From the NCBI GenBank assembly GCA_016719395.1, contig JADJZF010000003.1, positions 310,001 to 374,000 of the forward strand: a DNA stretch of 64,000 bases, read 5' to 3'. The DNA is from Candidatus Amarobacter glycogenicus. Its GTDB lineage: Bacteria; Chloroflexota; Dehalococcoidia; Tepidiformales; Tepidiformaceae. The notes beneath the pieces were generated by a model. It made no database searches. It was not told the origin of the DNA and worked only from the letters and a program-made list of their open reading frames with translations. This document shows positions 16,803 to 26,438 of the stretch, piece by piece; within the stretch, counting starts at the first letter, position 1; each line of letters opens with the position of its first letter. A program made the position numbers and the translations under genes.

Positions 16803-17624
16803 ATGACCGCTGCACTGGGCGAACGAGTGGGGACCGGCCGAAACGCCGAGGTGTTCCGCTACGCCGAATCCGACGTAATCAAGCTGCTCCGTGACGTTGG
16901 CCCGGCAGCCGGCCTCGAACGCGAAGCGGCATCACAGCGGGCCGCCACCGAAGCCGGTGTCCGGGCGCCCATCGTGCGAGGGATCGAAGTCCTCGACGGC
17001 CGGCCGGGGCTGGTCATGTCGGAACTTCAAGGCCCCGACTGCCTGACCGCCGTCGAGCGCCGGCCGTGGCGCGTCTGGGCCATCGGCCGCGGGGTCGGGA
17101 GGCTCCATCGCGAGCTGGCGGCGGTGAAGGCGCCGGCCGAATTGCCGCGGCTGGTCGACATCCTCCGGCACGCCTTCGAATCGCCGAAGGTTCCCGAGGC
17201 GGCAAGGTCGCGGCTCCTCGCCATTCTCGAAACGCTCCCGGAGGGTGACGCCCTCTGTCACTTCGATTTCCACCCGGGGAATGTCATCGAAGCACCTGGC
17301 GGCGATGCCGTCATCGACTTCGCGAGCGCCTGCGCGGGCGATCCGATCGCAGACCACGCGAAGTCCCTGGTGATACTCGGGAGTGGCACGCTGCCGCCTG
17401 GCGCCAGCCGGAAAGAACTGGCACTCGTCGCAATCGGCCGAAAGCTGATGCTCGCCGCCTATCGCTCAGGCTATCGCGCAGGCGGAACCGTGGACGAGCG
17501 CCTCGTCCGGAGGTGGATGCCGCTGGTCGTCGGGCAGCGCCTCGCCGAAGGCATCGAGGAGGAGCGCGTCCCGCTGCTACGACTGCTCAGCCGGAGCCTG
17601 AAGGAGGCCGAGGAGGCGGACTAA
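16803..17624 (+). CDS. Aminoglycoside phosphotransferase-fold kinase (APH family)
   Basis: Small-molecule kinase of the protein-kinase-like fold, 273 residues. The catalytic loop is CHFDFHPGNVI (His-x-Asp with downstream Asn) and the metal-binding Asp is in AVIDFASA. The N-lobe has a Gly-rich GTGRNAEVFRY and a candidate ATP lysine in VIKLLRDVG. Family members act on aminoglycosides, choline, homoserine or other metabolites, and nothing here picks the substrate. It is preceded by a hairpin over its ribosome-binding site. Its last 38 bases overlap the convergent ABC ATPase tail. Confidence 0.82.
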   Translation: MTAALGERVGTGRNAEVFRYAESDVIKLLRDVGPAAGLEREAASQRAATEAGVRAPIVRGIEVLDGRPGLVMSELQGPDCLTAVERRPWRVWAIGRGVGRLHRELAAVKAPAELPRLVDILRHAFESPKVPEAARSRLLAILETLPEGDALCHFDFHPGNVIEAPGGDAVIDFASACAGDPIADHAKSLVILGSGTLPPGASRKELALVAIGRKLMLAAYRSGYRAGGTVDERLVRRWMPLVVGQRLAEGIEEERVPLLRLLSRSLKEAEEAD

Positions 17625-18633
17625 TCGCGAGGGCGGGCCCATGGAGAACCATCTTCGACTTCCGGCGCCGGGGCCGGTTCAGGCGCTTCAACCGGTTGGG
17701 CGGCGGCTGCCGGTTCCTGGCTTCCAGCGGCGCGCTTCTCTGGAAGACGTGGGCAGGGGAGTGGTCCTCCACCCCTTCTTCCTGGTGCGGATCGGCGGCG
17801 ACATGCGTGACGCGCTCCGACGCAGGCTTGAACTGTGAGAGGTCGGCTCCAATGAGCGACGAGAGCTCAGGCTGGTCCTCGATTCCCGCCGCGGGTGTCG
17901 CTGAGAAGGGGCTGCGTTCCCGCTGTTGAATGCGGTCCCAGACCTCGCGGTGCTGCCCGGTCACAAGGTGGCCGTCTGCCAGTTCCTCCACGCGGCTGGC
18001 CATCTCCATCACAAGCCGGTCGTGGGTGCAGGTAACGATCGTGATGCCCTCGGCGCGCGCCAGCTCTCTCAACAGCGAAAAGACAGCGGTGGCGGTGGCG
18101 GAATCGAGTTCGCCGGTCGGTTCATCGGCGAGAATGAGCGACGGCTCCGAAGCCAACGCACGCGCGATGGCGACGCGTTGCTGTTCGCCGCCGGAAAGCT
18201 CGTATGGCCGGTGGTCCGCCCGCCGGCCCAGTCCGACGAAGTCGAGTGCGCGCTTCACTTTGGCCATCCGGTCGCTGTAGCCGACGCCGGCGATGCGGAG
18301 CGGCAGCTCCACGTTCTCGCGCGCTGAAAGCAACGGCAACAGCCCAAACGACTGGAATATGAATCCGAGCTTATGGCGCCGCAGCTTGTCGAGCTGGCCC
18401 TCGCTCATGGTGTCGACGCGCTCGCCGTCGATCCAGATTTCACCTGAGGTCGGGCGGTCGAGACCTGCCATGACATTGAGGAGTGTCGTCTTCCCGGAGC
18501 CCGAGCGGCCGATGAGGGCGAGAAACTCGCCGCTCTGCACGGAGAGGGAAATGTCGCGGACGGCGAAGACCTCTTCGCTCCCGACCTTGAACCGGCGCGT
18601 GACGCCTTTGACCTCGATCGCGCTGCCCGCCAT
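17587..18633 (-). CDS. ABC transporter ATP-binding protein with long C-terminal tail
   Basis: MacB/LolD-type ATPase, 348 residues. Walker A GRSGSGKT (42-49), signature LSGGE (146-150) and Walker B LILADEP (166-172) are complete, so it should hydrolyse ATP. The core ends near residue 230. The remaining 118 residues are low-complexity, Pro/Arg-rich and read across the convergent kinase gene end, so the true stop may be earlier if an indel is present. It overlaps the next ATPase by one base. With that ATPase and two FtsX-type permeases it forms an exporter or membrane-tension machine. Confidence 0.85.
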   Translation of the reverse strand: MAGSAIEVKGVTRRFKVGSEEVFAVRDISLSVQSGEFLALIGRSGSGKTTLLNVMAGLDRPTSGEIWIDGERVDTMSEGQLDKLRRHKLGFIFQSFGLLPLLSARENVELPLRIAGVGYSDRMAKVKRALDFVGLGRRADHRPYELSGGEQQRVAIARALASEPSLILADEPTGELDSATATAVFSLLRELARAEGITIVTCTHDRLVMEMASRVEELADGHLVTGQHREVWDRIQQRERSPFSATPAAGIEDQPELSSLIGADLSQFKPASERVTHVAADPHQEEGVEDHSPAHVFQRSAPLEARNRQPPPNRLKRLNRPRRRKSKMVLHGPALAISPPPRPPSGSG

Positions 18634-19526
18634 CAGCCGCTCCTCCGGGTGCCGCGTGGGTTAGCCTCGGGACGGACTTCCACGCGGCCCTCGCCCATCA
18701 GGACGCGCGCGCGCTCGTGAATGTCGAGCCGCTCAAGGTACTCTCGCGGGATCTGGAGACGCCCCGCGGCGTCTATCAGCACGAACTCCTCGTGGACGAT
18801 CTCGGTCTTCGCACCTTCGAAGTACACACGCCGGTGGATCTCTGTGCTTGTCCGCCCGTCGCGAATGGCGACAACCCGGTCAACCCGGGCGGCGATGTCC
18901 GGGTCGTGCGTGACGATGACGACGGTCGTGCCCAGGTCCTTGTTGAGGCTGCGGAAGACGTCGTAGACCGTGTCCGCTCCGACCGAATCGAGTTCCCCGG
19001 TCGGCTCATCGGCGAGGAGCAGTGGCGGATTGTTCGCCAGCGCAACAGCGATCGAAACACGCTGCTGTTCCCCGCCTGAGAGTTGTTCGGGCTTGTGGTT
19101 CAGCCGGTGGCCCATGAGGACGAGTTCAAGCAAATGGGTTGCCCGCTCGCGCGCCCTGACAGCGGGGACGCCGTCGAGCACGAGCGGGACCTCCACGTTC
19201 TGGACCGCATCGAGGTAGGGCACCAGGTTCCTGCCCGTTTGCTGCCAGACGAACCCGACTTTCTTTCGTCGGTAACGCACCATGTCGCCGGACGACATGG
19301 TAAGCAGGTCCTCGCCGCCGACGAAGCACCGCCCGGCGGACGGTGTGTCGAGCCCGGCGAGGATGTTCAGCAACGTGCTCTTGCCCGAACCCGAAGCGCC
19401 GACGATAGCCATGAACTCGCCCGCGGCAATCCTCAGGTCCAGCCCGCGGAGAGCTACGACTTCCAGGTTGGCGGTCTTGTAGATCTTGAAGAGGTCTTCG
19501 CAGCGAATGTAGAAGTCGTCACTCAC
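18633..19526 (-). CDS. ABC transporter ATP-binding protein with AbrB-like C-terminus
   Basis: MacB/LolD-type ATPase of 297 residues. Walker A GASGSGKS (43-50), signature LSGGE (149-153) and Walker B LLLADEP (169-175) are intact. Residues 247-286 (FVLIDAAGRLQIPREYLERL and onward) resemble a SpoVT/AbrB swapped-hairpin domain, usually a DNA-binding or dimerisation module. Such a tail is unusual on an ABC ATPase and may sense or dimerise rather than bind DNA. It is co-encoded with a second ATPase (one-base overlap) and lies 48 bases after the giant permease gene. Confidence 0.88.
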   Translation of the reverse strand: MSDDFYIRCEDLFKIYKTANLEVVALRGLDLRIAAGEFMAIVGASGSGKSTLLNILAGLDTPSAGRCFVGGEDLLTMSSGDMVRYRRKKVGFVWQQTGRNLVPYLDAVQNVEVPLVLDGVPAVRARERATHLLELVLMGHRLNHKPEQLSGGEQQRVSIAVALANNPPLLLADEPTGELDSVGADTVYDVFRSLNKDLGTTVVIVTHDPDIAARVDRVVAIRDGRTSTEIHRRVYFEGAKTEIVHEEFVLIDAAGRLQIPREYLERLDIHERARVLMGEGRVEVRPEANPRGTRRSG

Positions 19527-19574
19527 GATGAACGCCCCGGGTTGGCAGCTGTTGGTTGCGAGAAATGACAGGCA

Positions 19575-22500
19575 TCAGACTTCCCCGATCCGGAGGGCCT
19601 TGTGGACGGCGAGGCGGGAGTAGACCGCTGCGAGTGAGGCGATTGTGCCGAGGAAGACAATTCCCAGCAATGCGTAGACGGTCAAGACCGCGCTCCAACT
19701 TACCTGCGATACGAGCGGGGGCACGGGGTCGGCGCCCGATTCGGTAACACCGAGGTAGCCGATCATGAGCCGGCCGAGCGGGAAGCCCAGGAATGTGCCG
19801 ACGACCACCCCCGCAACGATGACGAAGAGCTGCTCGAAGCTCACGAGCGAAAGCACCTGCCGGCTGGTGTAACCCATCGTCCGGAGGATGGCGAACTCCA
19901 GGGACCGCGACTGGACGGCAAGCGTCGCGTAGACAGCGAACCCGAGGCCCGTCAGAAGCAGCACAGCGGCAAACGAGAGGAACAGGATCCCCTCCCAGCT
20001 GGCAGCAACCAGCGGGTCGGCTTCCTGGGCGGCGCGGACGTCGCGCCGGTCGAAGAGGCCATCGGCCTGGACGCCTTTGGCCAGCAGCTGCTCGCGCTCC
20101 ATGACACCGGGGGTCGCCGGCGACATCCAGGCATCGTTCACATAGGCGCCGTCGGCCAGCACGGGCACGACCGAAGCGAGTTCCTGCATCGCATCGCGGT
20201 CAGCGACCAGGAGCATCTCGTTCTTCGCCGGGTCGTGCCCGGGGAAGAGGTTGAACGTGCCGACCAGCATCACCTGGACGTATTGCCGGTTCACGTAGAG
20301 GGTGAACTCCTCGCCGTTCTCGCGGCCGCTCACCTGCGCGAACTCCTTCTCCGCGAGGATTGGGAGGGGCCCGGGGGCCCGGATTAGCCTCAACCCGAAG
20401 AGCGGCGCCACACCTCGCCCACGAGTGAACGAAATGCGCGCTGCCCCCGAGCCTTCGCGCCCGCCGGTGGCGGCGAACGAGATCGTCCCGGGGTCGCCGG
20501 GGGTCGAGCCCGTCATCAGGGTGTAGCGCGCGATGTCATCGAACGGCTCCACGACCCTTGCATCGGCGAACCCGTTGGCGGGCACGGCGATGACCTGGGC
20601 CGCTGGCGCCTCGGTGGTCTGAACGTCATCGACGATGACGTTGACCCGCTCTGCGACCTGCGGCGGCTGGGCGGTGACGCGTACGTAGACCGCGTCGATG
20701 CGGCGCTCTATCGCCGTCGAGTAGGTGAGTCCCTGGCTGAAGCGCAACTGGTTCGGGCGGGTCAGGTCCGCTGCGAAGAACCTCCAGCCCGGTCCCGCCG
20801 GCTGGGAAGAAGTCAGCGTGTACTCCCAGAAGAGGCCATCTTCGCCCCGGGTGCGAATGCCGATGGTGGCCACGTTCGGCGCCAGCGGAAACTGGGCCCA
20901 AAGTCCTACCTGCCGTGCTCCCGCCGGGATGAGTTTCGGCTCGGGGCGTTCAGCGTCCGGCAGTTTCGTCCGGGCCAACAGTTCTCCAAGGGCGGGGCCG
21001 GCGAAGTCATCGCGCCAGTAAGCCAGGGTCTCGAACTCCCCCGGGACGACCCCGAGCATGATCACCGACTGGCTCTGGTATTGGGTGAGCTGGTAGGAGC
21101 CCGGCGAGCGGACGGCCAGGGAAACCTGTTCGGCTCCGGTCGCCTGTTGCACACGATCGTGAACCACGTCGTTCGATTGGTTCATGGGCTGGCGGATGCC
21201 CTCGAGGCGCGATTCGGCGCCGGCGGTGAAGGCCGACCGGTCGTCGTACCCGCGTTCGAGCGTCGCCCGGTAACCCGCGGCGAACATGCCCACGGCCGTC
21301 GCGAGCAAGAGAAGAAGGATCAACCGGCTGTACTGCATCGGCGCGCGGGTCATGCGATTCAGCCCGAGTGCGACCGTCGGGCTCTCGAGGCGACGCGTCG
21401 CCCACGCGACGAACCGCAAGGCGAGCGGGAACACGCGCAAAAAGACGAGCGCCACCATGAGCATGAAGAGCGTCGGCGAAAGCAACAGAAGCGGGTCGGC
21501 CGAGAGGTCGCCGAAGAGCCGTTCCGTGACAAAGGATCCCTTTTCACGCAGTTGGTAGAAGAGGAACGCCCCTATCCCGACGAGGACGAGGTCCAGGTAG
21601 TAACGGAGGAAGAGCGGCTGCGTTTGGGGCCGAGCGAGCGCGTGCTTGTAGTCGATCGTCGTCTGGCGGGCAGCCCGCCACGCTGGGATGAGGAGCGCGC
21701 CGAAGGCAAGGGCGGCGCCGCCCAGGGCCGCCAGGAAGGCGAGCCGCGAGAGCGGCACTTCGAGCGCGGCATTGCCGCTGAGCGATTCGAACGGCGGAGT
21801 GTAACCGAGGACGGCGATGCCCAGCTTCGCGAGGAAGGGCCCGATGACTGCGGCGGTCCCGCAGAGCACGAGCCCTTCGATCGCATAGATCGCGATCACC
21901 TGCTGCGTGCTGGCGCCGCGGGAACGCAACAGTGCGATTTCCCCCTGCTGACGCTCGACCAGCATCGTTGCCACCATGACCAGGTAGTACAGCGAGATGC
22001 CGACGACCTGCAGCATGAGGGCGAACAAGGGCAGCCGCGTGAAGAACAACTTGGTGCGGTACTCGCCGATGATGTCCGGCAGCTTCGTCTCGACGATTGC
22101 CCCGTTGACCTGCTCCCGGACGGCCGGGTCGAGGGCACGCGTCCCGTCCTCGATGCGGCGCGCGTTGCGCGCATCGATCTTGCCGATGTCGATGAATCCA
22201 TACGTTTCGACGCTGCTATCCATGTCCGGGAGATACGTTGCGAGCGTCCCGTTGACCACGCTTTCGGGTACCCAGAAGGGGTAGGTTGGCCACGAGGTGC
22301 TGTCCATCACGAACCGGTCGACCTTTCCGAACCAGAACGGGCTGGAGTAGTCGCGGGGTTCGACGAAGCCGACGACGGTCACGGGGACGGGCGCAAGGTC
22401 CTGGCGCCAGAAGGGGTGCAGGTCGAACCGCGCACCCAGTTCGATCCCAAGCTTGGCGGCGGCGTCCCTGCCCATGAGGACTTCGATCACCGGCGGCGCG

Positions 22501-22958
22501 CTTCCGACGGGCGCGTTCGGCTGGCGGCCTTCCACGAGCTCCACTTCGGTCTCGAAGCGGTCCACGAACTGGAGGTGTGCGCGGGGACGGTCTTCGCCCA
22601 CCGGGAAGGACAGGCCAGGCTCCGACGGGTAGAACGTGGCCGACCGGCCGTAGTGCACCAGTTCCTCGAGAGCCGGGGCGGTGTGCTGGCGAATCAGACG
22701 GGCGGTGGTTTCGCGCCGGGCGGCGTAGTCCGGCAGTCCGGGCCGTCCGGAGACCACGACTCGCACGTTGCGGCTGATCGGGTCTGCATTCTTCAAGGCG
22801 TGACTCAGGCCGAGGTCACGGATGGCATCGGAGTAGAGGATGACGCTGGACATGAGGGCAGCCGACATGACCACGCCAACAATCACCGTCGCGAGCAAGC
22901 GGCGGTTGGCGAGGCTTCGGCGGACAACCATGCGAAGGATGGTCGCGACGGTCTGCAT
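19575..22958 (-). CDS. Giant FtsX-like ABC permease
   Basis: Inner-membrane permease of 1,127 residues, from the ATG ending at 22958. An in-frame extension to 23960 is rejected because it would run antisense through the divergent permease gene. It has an N-terminal helix (MVVRRSLANRRLL), a long extracytoplasmic domain, a four-helix FtsX core with MLVERQQGEIALLRSRGAS, a second large extracytoplasmic region rich in beta structure, and a C-terminal FtsX core (FAILRTMGYTSRQVL). The double-FtsX plan is that of lipid or peptide exporters and of mechanotransmission complexes. It pairs with the two downstream ATPases. Confidence 0.85.
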   Translation of the reverse strand: MQTVATILRMVVRRSLANRRLLATVIVGVVMSAALMSSVILYSDAIRDLGLSHALKNADPISRNVRVVVSGRPGLPDYAARRETTARLIRQHTAPALEELVHYGRSATFYPSEPGLSFPVGEDRPRAHLQFVDRFETEVELVEGRQPNAPVGSAPPVIEVLMGRDAAAKLGIELGARFDLHPFWRQDLAPVPVTVVGFVEPRDYSSPFWFGKVDRFVMDSTSWPTYPFWVPESVVNGTLATYLPDMDSSVETYGFIDIGKIDARNARRIEDGTRALDPAVREQVNGAIVETKLPDIIGEYRTKLFFTRLPLFALMLQVVGISLYYLVMVATMLVERQQGEIALLRSRGASTQQVIAIYAIEGLVLCGTAAVIGPFLAKLGIAVLGYTPPFESLSGNAALEVPLSRLAFLAALGGAALAFGALLIPAWRAARQTTIDYKHALARPQTQPLFLRYYLDLVLVGIGAFLFYQLREKGSFVTERLFGDLSADPLLLLSPTLFMLMVALVFLRVFPLALRFVAWATRRLESPTVALGLNRMTRAPMQYSRLILLLLLATAVGMFAAGYRATLERGYDDRSAFTAGAESRLEGIRQPMNQSNDVVHDRVQQATGAEQVSLAVRSPGSYQLTQYQSQSVIMLGVVPGEFETLAYWRDDFAGPALGELLARTKLPDAERPEPKLIPAGARQVGLWAQFPLAPNVATIGIRTRGEDGLFWEYTLTSSQPAGPGWRFFAADLTRPNQLRFSQGLTYSTAIERRIDAVYVRVTAQPPQVAERVNVIVDDVQTTEAPAAQVIAVPANGFADARVVEPFDDIARYTLMTGSTPGDPGTISFAATGGREGSGAARISFTRGRGVAPLFGLRLIRAPGPLPILAEKEFAQVSGRENGEEFTLYVNRQYVQVMLVGTFNLFPGHDPAKNEMLLVADRDAMQELASVVPVLADGAYVNDAWMSPATPGVMEREQLLAKGVQADGLFDRRDVRAAQEADPLVAASWEGILFLSFAAVLLLTGLGFAVYATLAVQSRSLEFAILRTMGYTSRQVLSLVSFEQLFVIVAGVVVGTFLGFPLGRLMIGYLGVTESGADPVPPLVSQVSWSAVLTVYALLGIVFLGTIASLAAVYSRLAVHKALRIGEV

Positions 22959-23063
22959 TGATCTGTGGCGGGAGCCTAGCAGCCCGCATGGCGGAGCCGC
23001 AAAAGGCGGCCTCGGCCGCAAAGCGCCCGGCGGCAATCGCGGCGCTTGTGTAGAGTGACCCGG

Positions 23064-26000
23064 ATGCGCGGAATCGTCCGGATCTGGCGGCTGTTCTCGC
23101 GGCGAAGTGGACGCAACTGGCGGCTGCTCGCAGTCCTCGCCCTCGGGATGATCATGGCTGCGTCGCTGCTCGCGGCGGCACCGGTCTATGCCCGCACGAT
23201 GGCCGACCTGGGGCTGACCTTCCTCGTCCGGGAAGACCTGAACGACAGCCCGGGAAACCGCGTCCAGTTCACGGCGATCCCATTGGCGACGGAAGAAGGC
23301 ACAGAACTCAAGCGCGCGGTAGCCTCCCGGATCGAAGAGCGGCTCGGATGGTTCGAGGCCTCCAGCTCGCGGTATCTGCGCACCGGCCGCTTCTTCACAG
23401 GGCGCGAAGGCGCGGAGATCACGTGGCTGTCGCCACAGGGCCAGCTCCAATCGCTGACCGGCTACGAAGAGCATGTCCGCCTGCTCGAAGGCAACTTTCC
23501 GAAGAGCACACCAGCGGGCGAAGCCATCGAGGTCGCCCTCGGCCCCCAGGCTGCCGCCCAGGCGAAACTCGCCGTCGGCCAGACCTTCCGGATGGTGGAA
23601 GACTTCGACGACTGCGCCAGGGAACTCCCCAGCCTGGAACGCCCGCCCCCACCACCCTGCACGCCCGTCGCCGGGGTTACCTTTGGCTTTACTGCGAAGC
23701 TGACGGGCATCATCGAGCCGATTTCGGAGGATGATGCATTCTGGGTGACCCTGACGAGCATCTATTTCGCGCCGTTCAGTGTCGGCACCCAGGCCGGCGT
23801 GGTCGTCCCCATGTTCACCACCGAGGAAACGCTGCTGGGGAACTTCGCCGCCCACAACCCGGGCTACATGGCTGAGACCGCCTGGCACACGTACGCGGAC
23901 CCGGAACGCCTCTCCAAATCGAATTTCGAGCGCGCACGCGAAGACCTCATCGGGCTCCACGGCGACGTGGAAGCCCTTGGCGGCGCCTCTTTCAGTCCCC
24001 TTTCCAACCTCCTCGATGTCTACCGCGAAAGCGCGAGCTACCAGCAGGCGCCGCTCACCATCCTCCTGCTGGAGGTGGCGGCAGTCGCGCTCTTCTACGT
24101 AATCCTGATGGCGCTCGTCATCGTCGAACGCCAGGCGGACGAGATTTCCCTCCTGCGAAGCCGCGGGGCGACGACCTACCAGGTCGGTGCCATGTACCTG
24201 CTGGAAGGGCTCATCCTTGGCATCCCGTGCCTGCTCGCGGCGCCGTTCATCGCCGCCGTCTCGACCTCGGCCCTCGGACTGACGCCAACCTTCGAGAAGG
24301 TGAACGGCGGCGAACTGCTGCCAACCACGATCCCGCTTTCCGCGTTTGCCTTCGCCGCCATCGGGGTCGGCCTATCGGTCGTCGTGCTGCTGGTGCCGGC
24401 GATCCTCGTCGCCCGCCGGAGTGCCGTGGCCCGGCGCCGCGAACAGGCACGGCCGGGGGCTTCCTTCCTGCAGCGTTACTACCTGGACCTCGCGCTTGCG
24501 GGCGTCGCCGGGTTGTTGCTTTGGGAGCTGCAGGAGAAGGGCACCGTCTTCCAGCCGTCTGCGACGGGCGGAGTATCTTCCGACCCCCTCCTCCTTGCCT
24601 CGCCTGCGATCCTCATGCTCGCCGCAGCAGCACTGCTGCTCCGGTTCTACCCCATTGCGCTTCGCCTGGGAGCACGCCTGTTCGGGCGCAAGGCGTCGCC
24701 GGCAGTCGCCGTAGGTCTTTGGCAGGTGGCGCGCAGCCCGGGAAACTCCGCGCGGCTTGCGCTCCTGCTCACCATGGCCGTCGCTGTCGGGACGTTCGCC
24801 GCGAGCTATTCGACAACCGCGAAAGCGACATTCGATGACCGGGCGAAGTACGCCGCAGGCGTGGACTGGCGCATGGCGGGAGGTTTGACCAGCAGCATGG
24901 GACTGAACGGCAAAGGGAATGACGCCCGCCTCAGCGCCCTCCCCGGAGTGGACTACGCCACGGCCGTCATCCGCATCCCTGGTTCGCCAGCCATCGCCGG
25001 GGTTTCGGCACGTTCGTTCCAGGTCCTCGGTGTCGACCCTGACCGGGCGTCGGAGATGCTGTGGTTCAGGGACGACTTCGCAGACCTTTCGCTGCGCGAG
25101 ATGATGGCGAATCTCGGTGCGCCCCAGCCACTCCGGGGCAAGGCGCTTCCCGCGGGAACCACGAGCCTCAAGATCAAGGTCAGCAGCAGTGATCAGCGGG
25201 CGGTCCAGACGCTCTGGGCCAGGGTTGTCGACAAGGACCAGTCGTTCCAGATGCTCGAGTTGGGGACGATGCCAGGCCCCGGCTGGCACGAAATGAGCGT
25301 GAACCTCCAGAAAAACCCTGACGGCGTCTATGGTGAGCCGTTCTTCCTTATGTCGCTGATGGTCACGGAGCCATCGAACCGCTTCAACGCCCAGAACCTC
25401 GTGATCCTCATCGACGACATCACCGCCGTGGGCGCGGGCGGACAGGAGACGCTCCTGGAAGGTTTCGAAGGCACCGCACCGGGCTGGACGCCGTTGCCGA
25501 GCAAACTGGCAAAGCAGGATGTCTTCGAGATCACGCGCGACGGTGCAGCCACAGGCAACAGCGCAGGGAAGCTCACGCGCCTTGCCGGGCAGAGCACTGA
25601 TCTCTGGGGGCTGTACTACACCCAGTCCACGGTCCCCATGCCGGTCATCGCAAGCGAGTCGTTCTCCGCGTCAACCGGGATCCCTCCCGGCGGCGCCGGA
25701 AACGTCGTTGTTGGAGACATCCTGACGCCGATCACCATCACCGCGACCTTCCGGCTGATGCCCACACTCGACACATCCCAGGGTCCCGCCGTCATCTTCA
25801 ACCGCGACCACCTCCTCTCGTGGATCGGCATCGTCGACGTGATCCAGGCGCCGGGGATCAACGAGGCCTGGTTCGCCCTCGAACCAGGCGCGGACGTCGA
25901 GGCCCTGGAGCGCGCACTCAGCGAAGCGCCGTTTTCCCTGGAAGAGATGTACGACCAGCAGAGCCAGCTCGAGTCGCTCGAGCGGAACCCGCTCATCGCT

Positions 26001-26423
26001 GCCGGAGGCGCCGGAATCCTCTACATCGCCTTTGGGGCGGTGCTGTTGCTGGTAGCGGCCGCGCTGCTCGTGTCACTCTGGGTCTCCGTCCAGCGTCGCC
26101 GTGGAGAATTCGCGGTACTCCGGGCGATGGGCCTCTCCCGCGGCCAGGTCGTCCAGCTCCTCGCCTTCGAGTACGCGATTGTCGCCATCCTCGGACTCGT
26201 CGCCGGGGCTTACCTGGGCAGGCTCGTCGGCGAGCGGATGCTCTCTTTCTTGAACGTGGACGACGCGGGGAACCGGGCAGAGCCGGGCTTCCTGCTCGAG
26301 ACGGATTGGCTCCTCGTCATCGCCGGTGGAGCGATCGTGCTGGCGGTCTTCATCGCCGCGATGGTCTTCGCCGGCCGCCTGATCACTCGGACGAGCGACG
26401 CCGCGGCCCTACGCACGGAATAG
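23064..26423 (+). CDS. Giant FtsX-like ABC permease, divergent partner
   Basis: Second double-FtsX permease, 1,119 residues from the ATG at 23064 (a GTG at 23055 is also possible). It mirrors its neighbour: N-terminal helix after RIWRLFSRRSGRNWRLL, extracytoplasmic domain, FtsX core with IVERQADEISLLRSRGATT, a second large outer domain with jelly-roll-like repeats (DGVYGEPFFLMSLMV), and a C-terminal core with RRRGEFAVLRAMGLSRGQVV. Divergent starts only 105 bases apart imply a shared control region. The two could form a heterodimer served by the two ATPases. Confidence 0.85.
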   Translation: MRGIVRIWRLFSRRSGRNWRLLAVLALGMIMAASLLAAAPVYARTMADLGLTFLVREDLNDSPGNRVQFTAIPLATEEGTELKRAVASRIEERLGWFEASSSRYLRTGRFFTGREGAEITWLSPQGQLQSLTGYEEHVRLLEGNFPKSTPAGEAIEVALGPQAAAQAKLAVGQTFRMVEDFDDCARELPSLERPPPPPCTPVAGVTFGFTAKLTGIIEPISEDDAFWVTLTSIYFAPFSVGTQAGVVVPMFTTEETLLGNFAAHNPGYMAETAWHTYADPERLSKSNFERAREDLIGLHGDVEALGGASFSPLSNLLDVYRESASYQQAPLTILLLEVAAVALFYVILMALVIVERQADEISLLRSRGATTYQVGAMYLLEGLILGIPCLLAAPFIAAVSTSALGLTPTFEKVNGGELLPTTIPLSAFAFAAIGVGLSVVVLLVPAILVARRSAVARRREQARPGASFLQRYYLDLALAGVAGLLLWELQEKGTVFQPSATGGVSSDPLLLASPAILMLAAAALLLRFYPIALRLGARLFGRKASPAVAVGLWQVARSPGNSARLALLLTMAVAVGTFAASYSTTAKATFDDRAKYAAGVDWRMAGGLTSSMGLNGKGNDARLSALPGVDYATAVIRIPGSPAIAGVSARSFQVLGVDPDRASEMLWFRDDFADLSLREMMANLGAPQPLRGKALPAGTTSLKIKVSSSDQRAVQTLWARVVDKDQSFQMLELGTMPGPGWHEMSVNLQKNPDGVYGEPFFLMSLMVTEPSNRFNAQNLVILIDDITAVGAGGQETLLEGFEGTAPGWTPLPSKLAKQDVFEITRDGAATGNSAGKLTRLAGQSTDLWGLYYTQSTVPMPVIASESFSASTGIPPGGAGNVVVGDILTPITITATFRLMPTLDTSQGPAVIFNRDHLLSWIGIVDVIQAPGINEAWFALEPGADVEALERALSEAPFSLEEMYDQQSQLESLERNPLIAAGGAGILYIAFGAVLLLVAAALLVSLWVSVQRRRGEFAVLRAMGLSRGQVVQLLAFEYAIVAILGLVAGAYLGRLVGERMLSFLNVDDAGNRAEPGFLLETDWLLVIAGGAIVLAVFIAAMVFAGRLITRTSDAAALRTE

Positions 26424-26438
26424 CCGGTACCGACCTTG

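Noticed and set aside
21081..22961. 626-residue open frame antisense to the permease
   Set aside because: Highly charged Arg/Glu/His composition typical of a shadow frame in GC-rich code; no domain visible.
22959..23960. In-frame N-terminal extension of the giant minus-strand permease by 334 residues
   Set aside because: It runs antisense through the start of the well-supported divergent permease and begins with low-complexity sequence; the true N-terminal helix starts at 22958.
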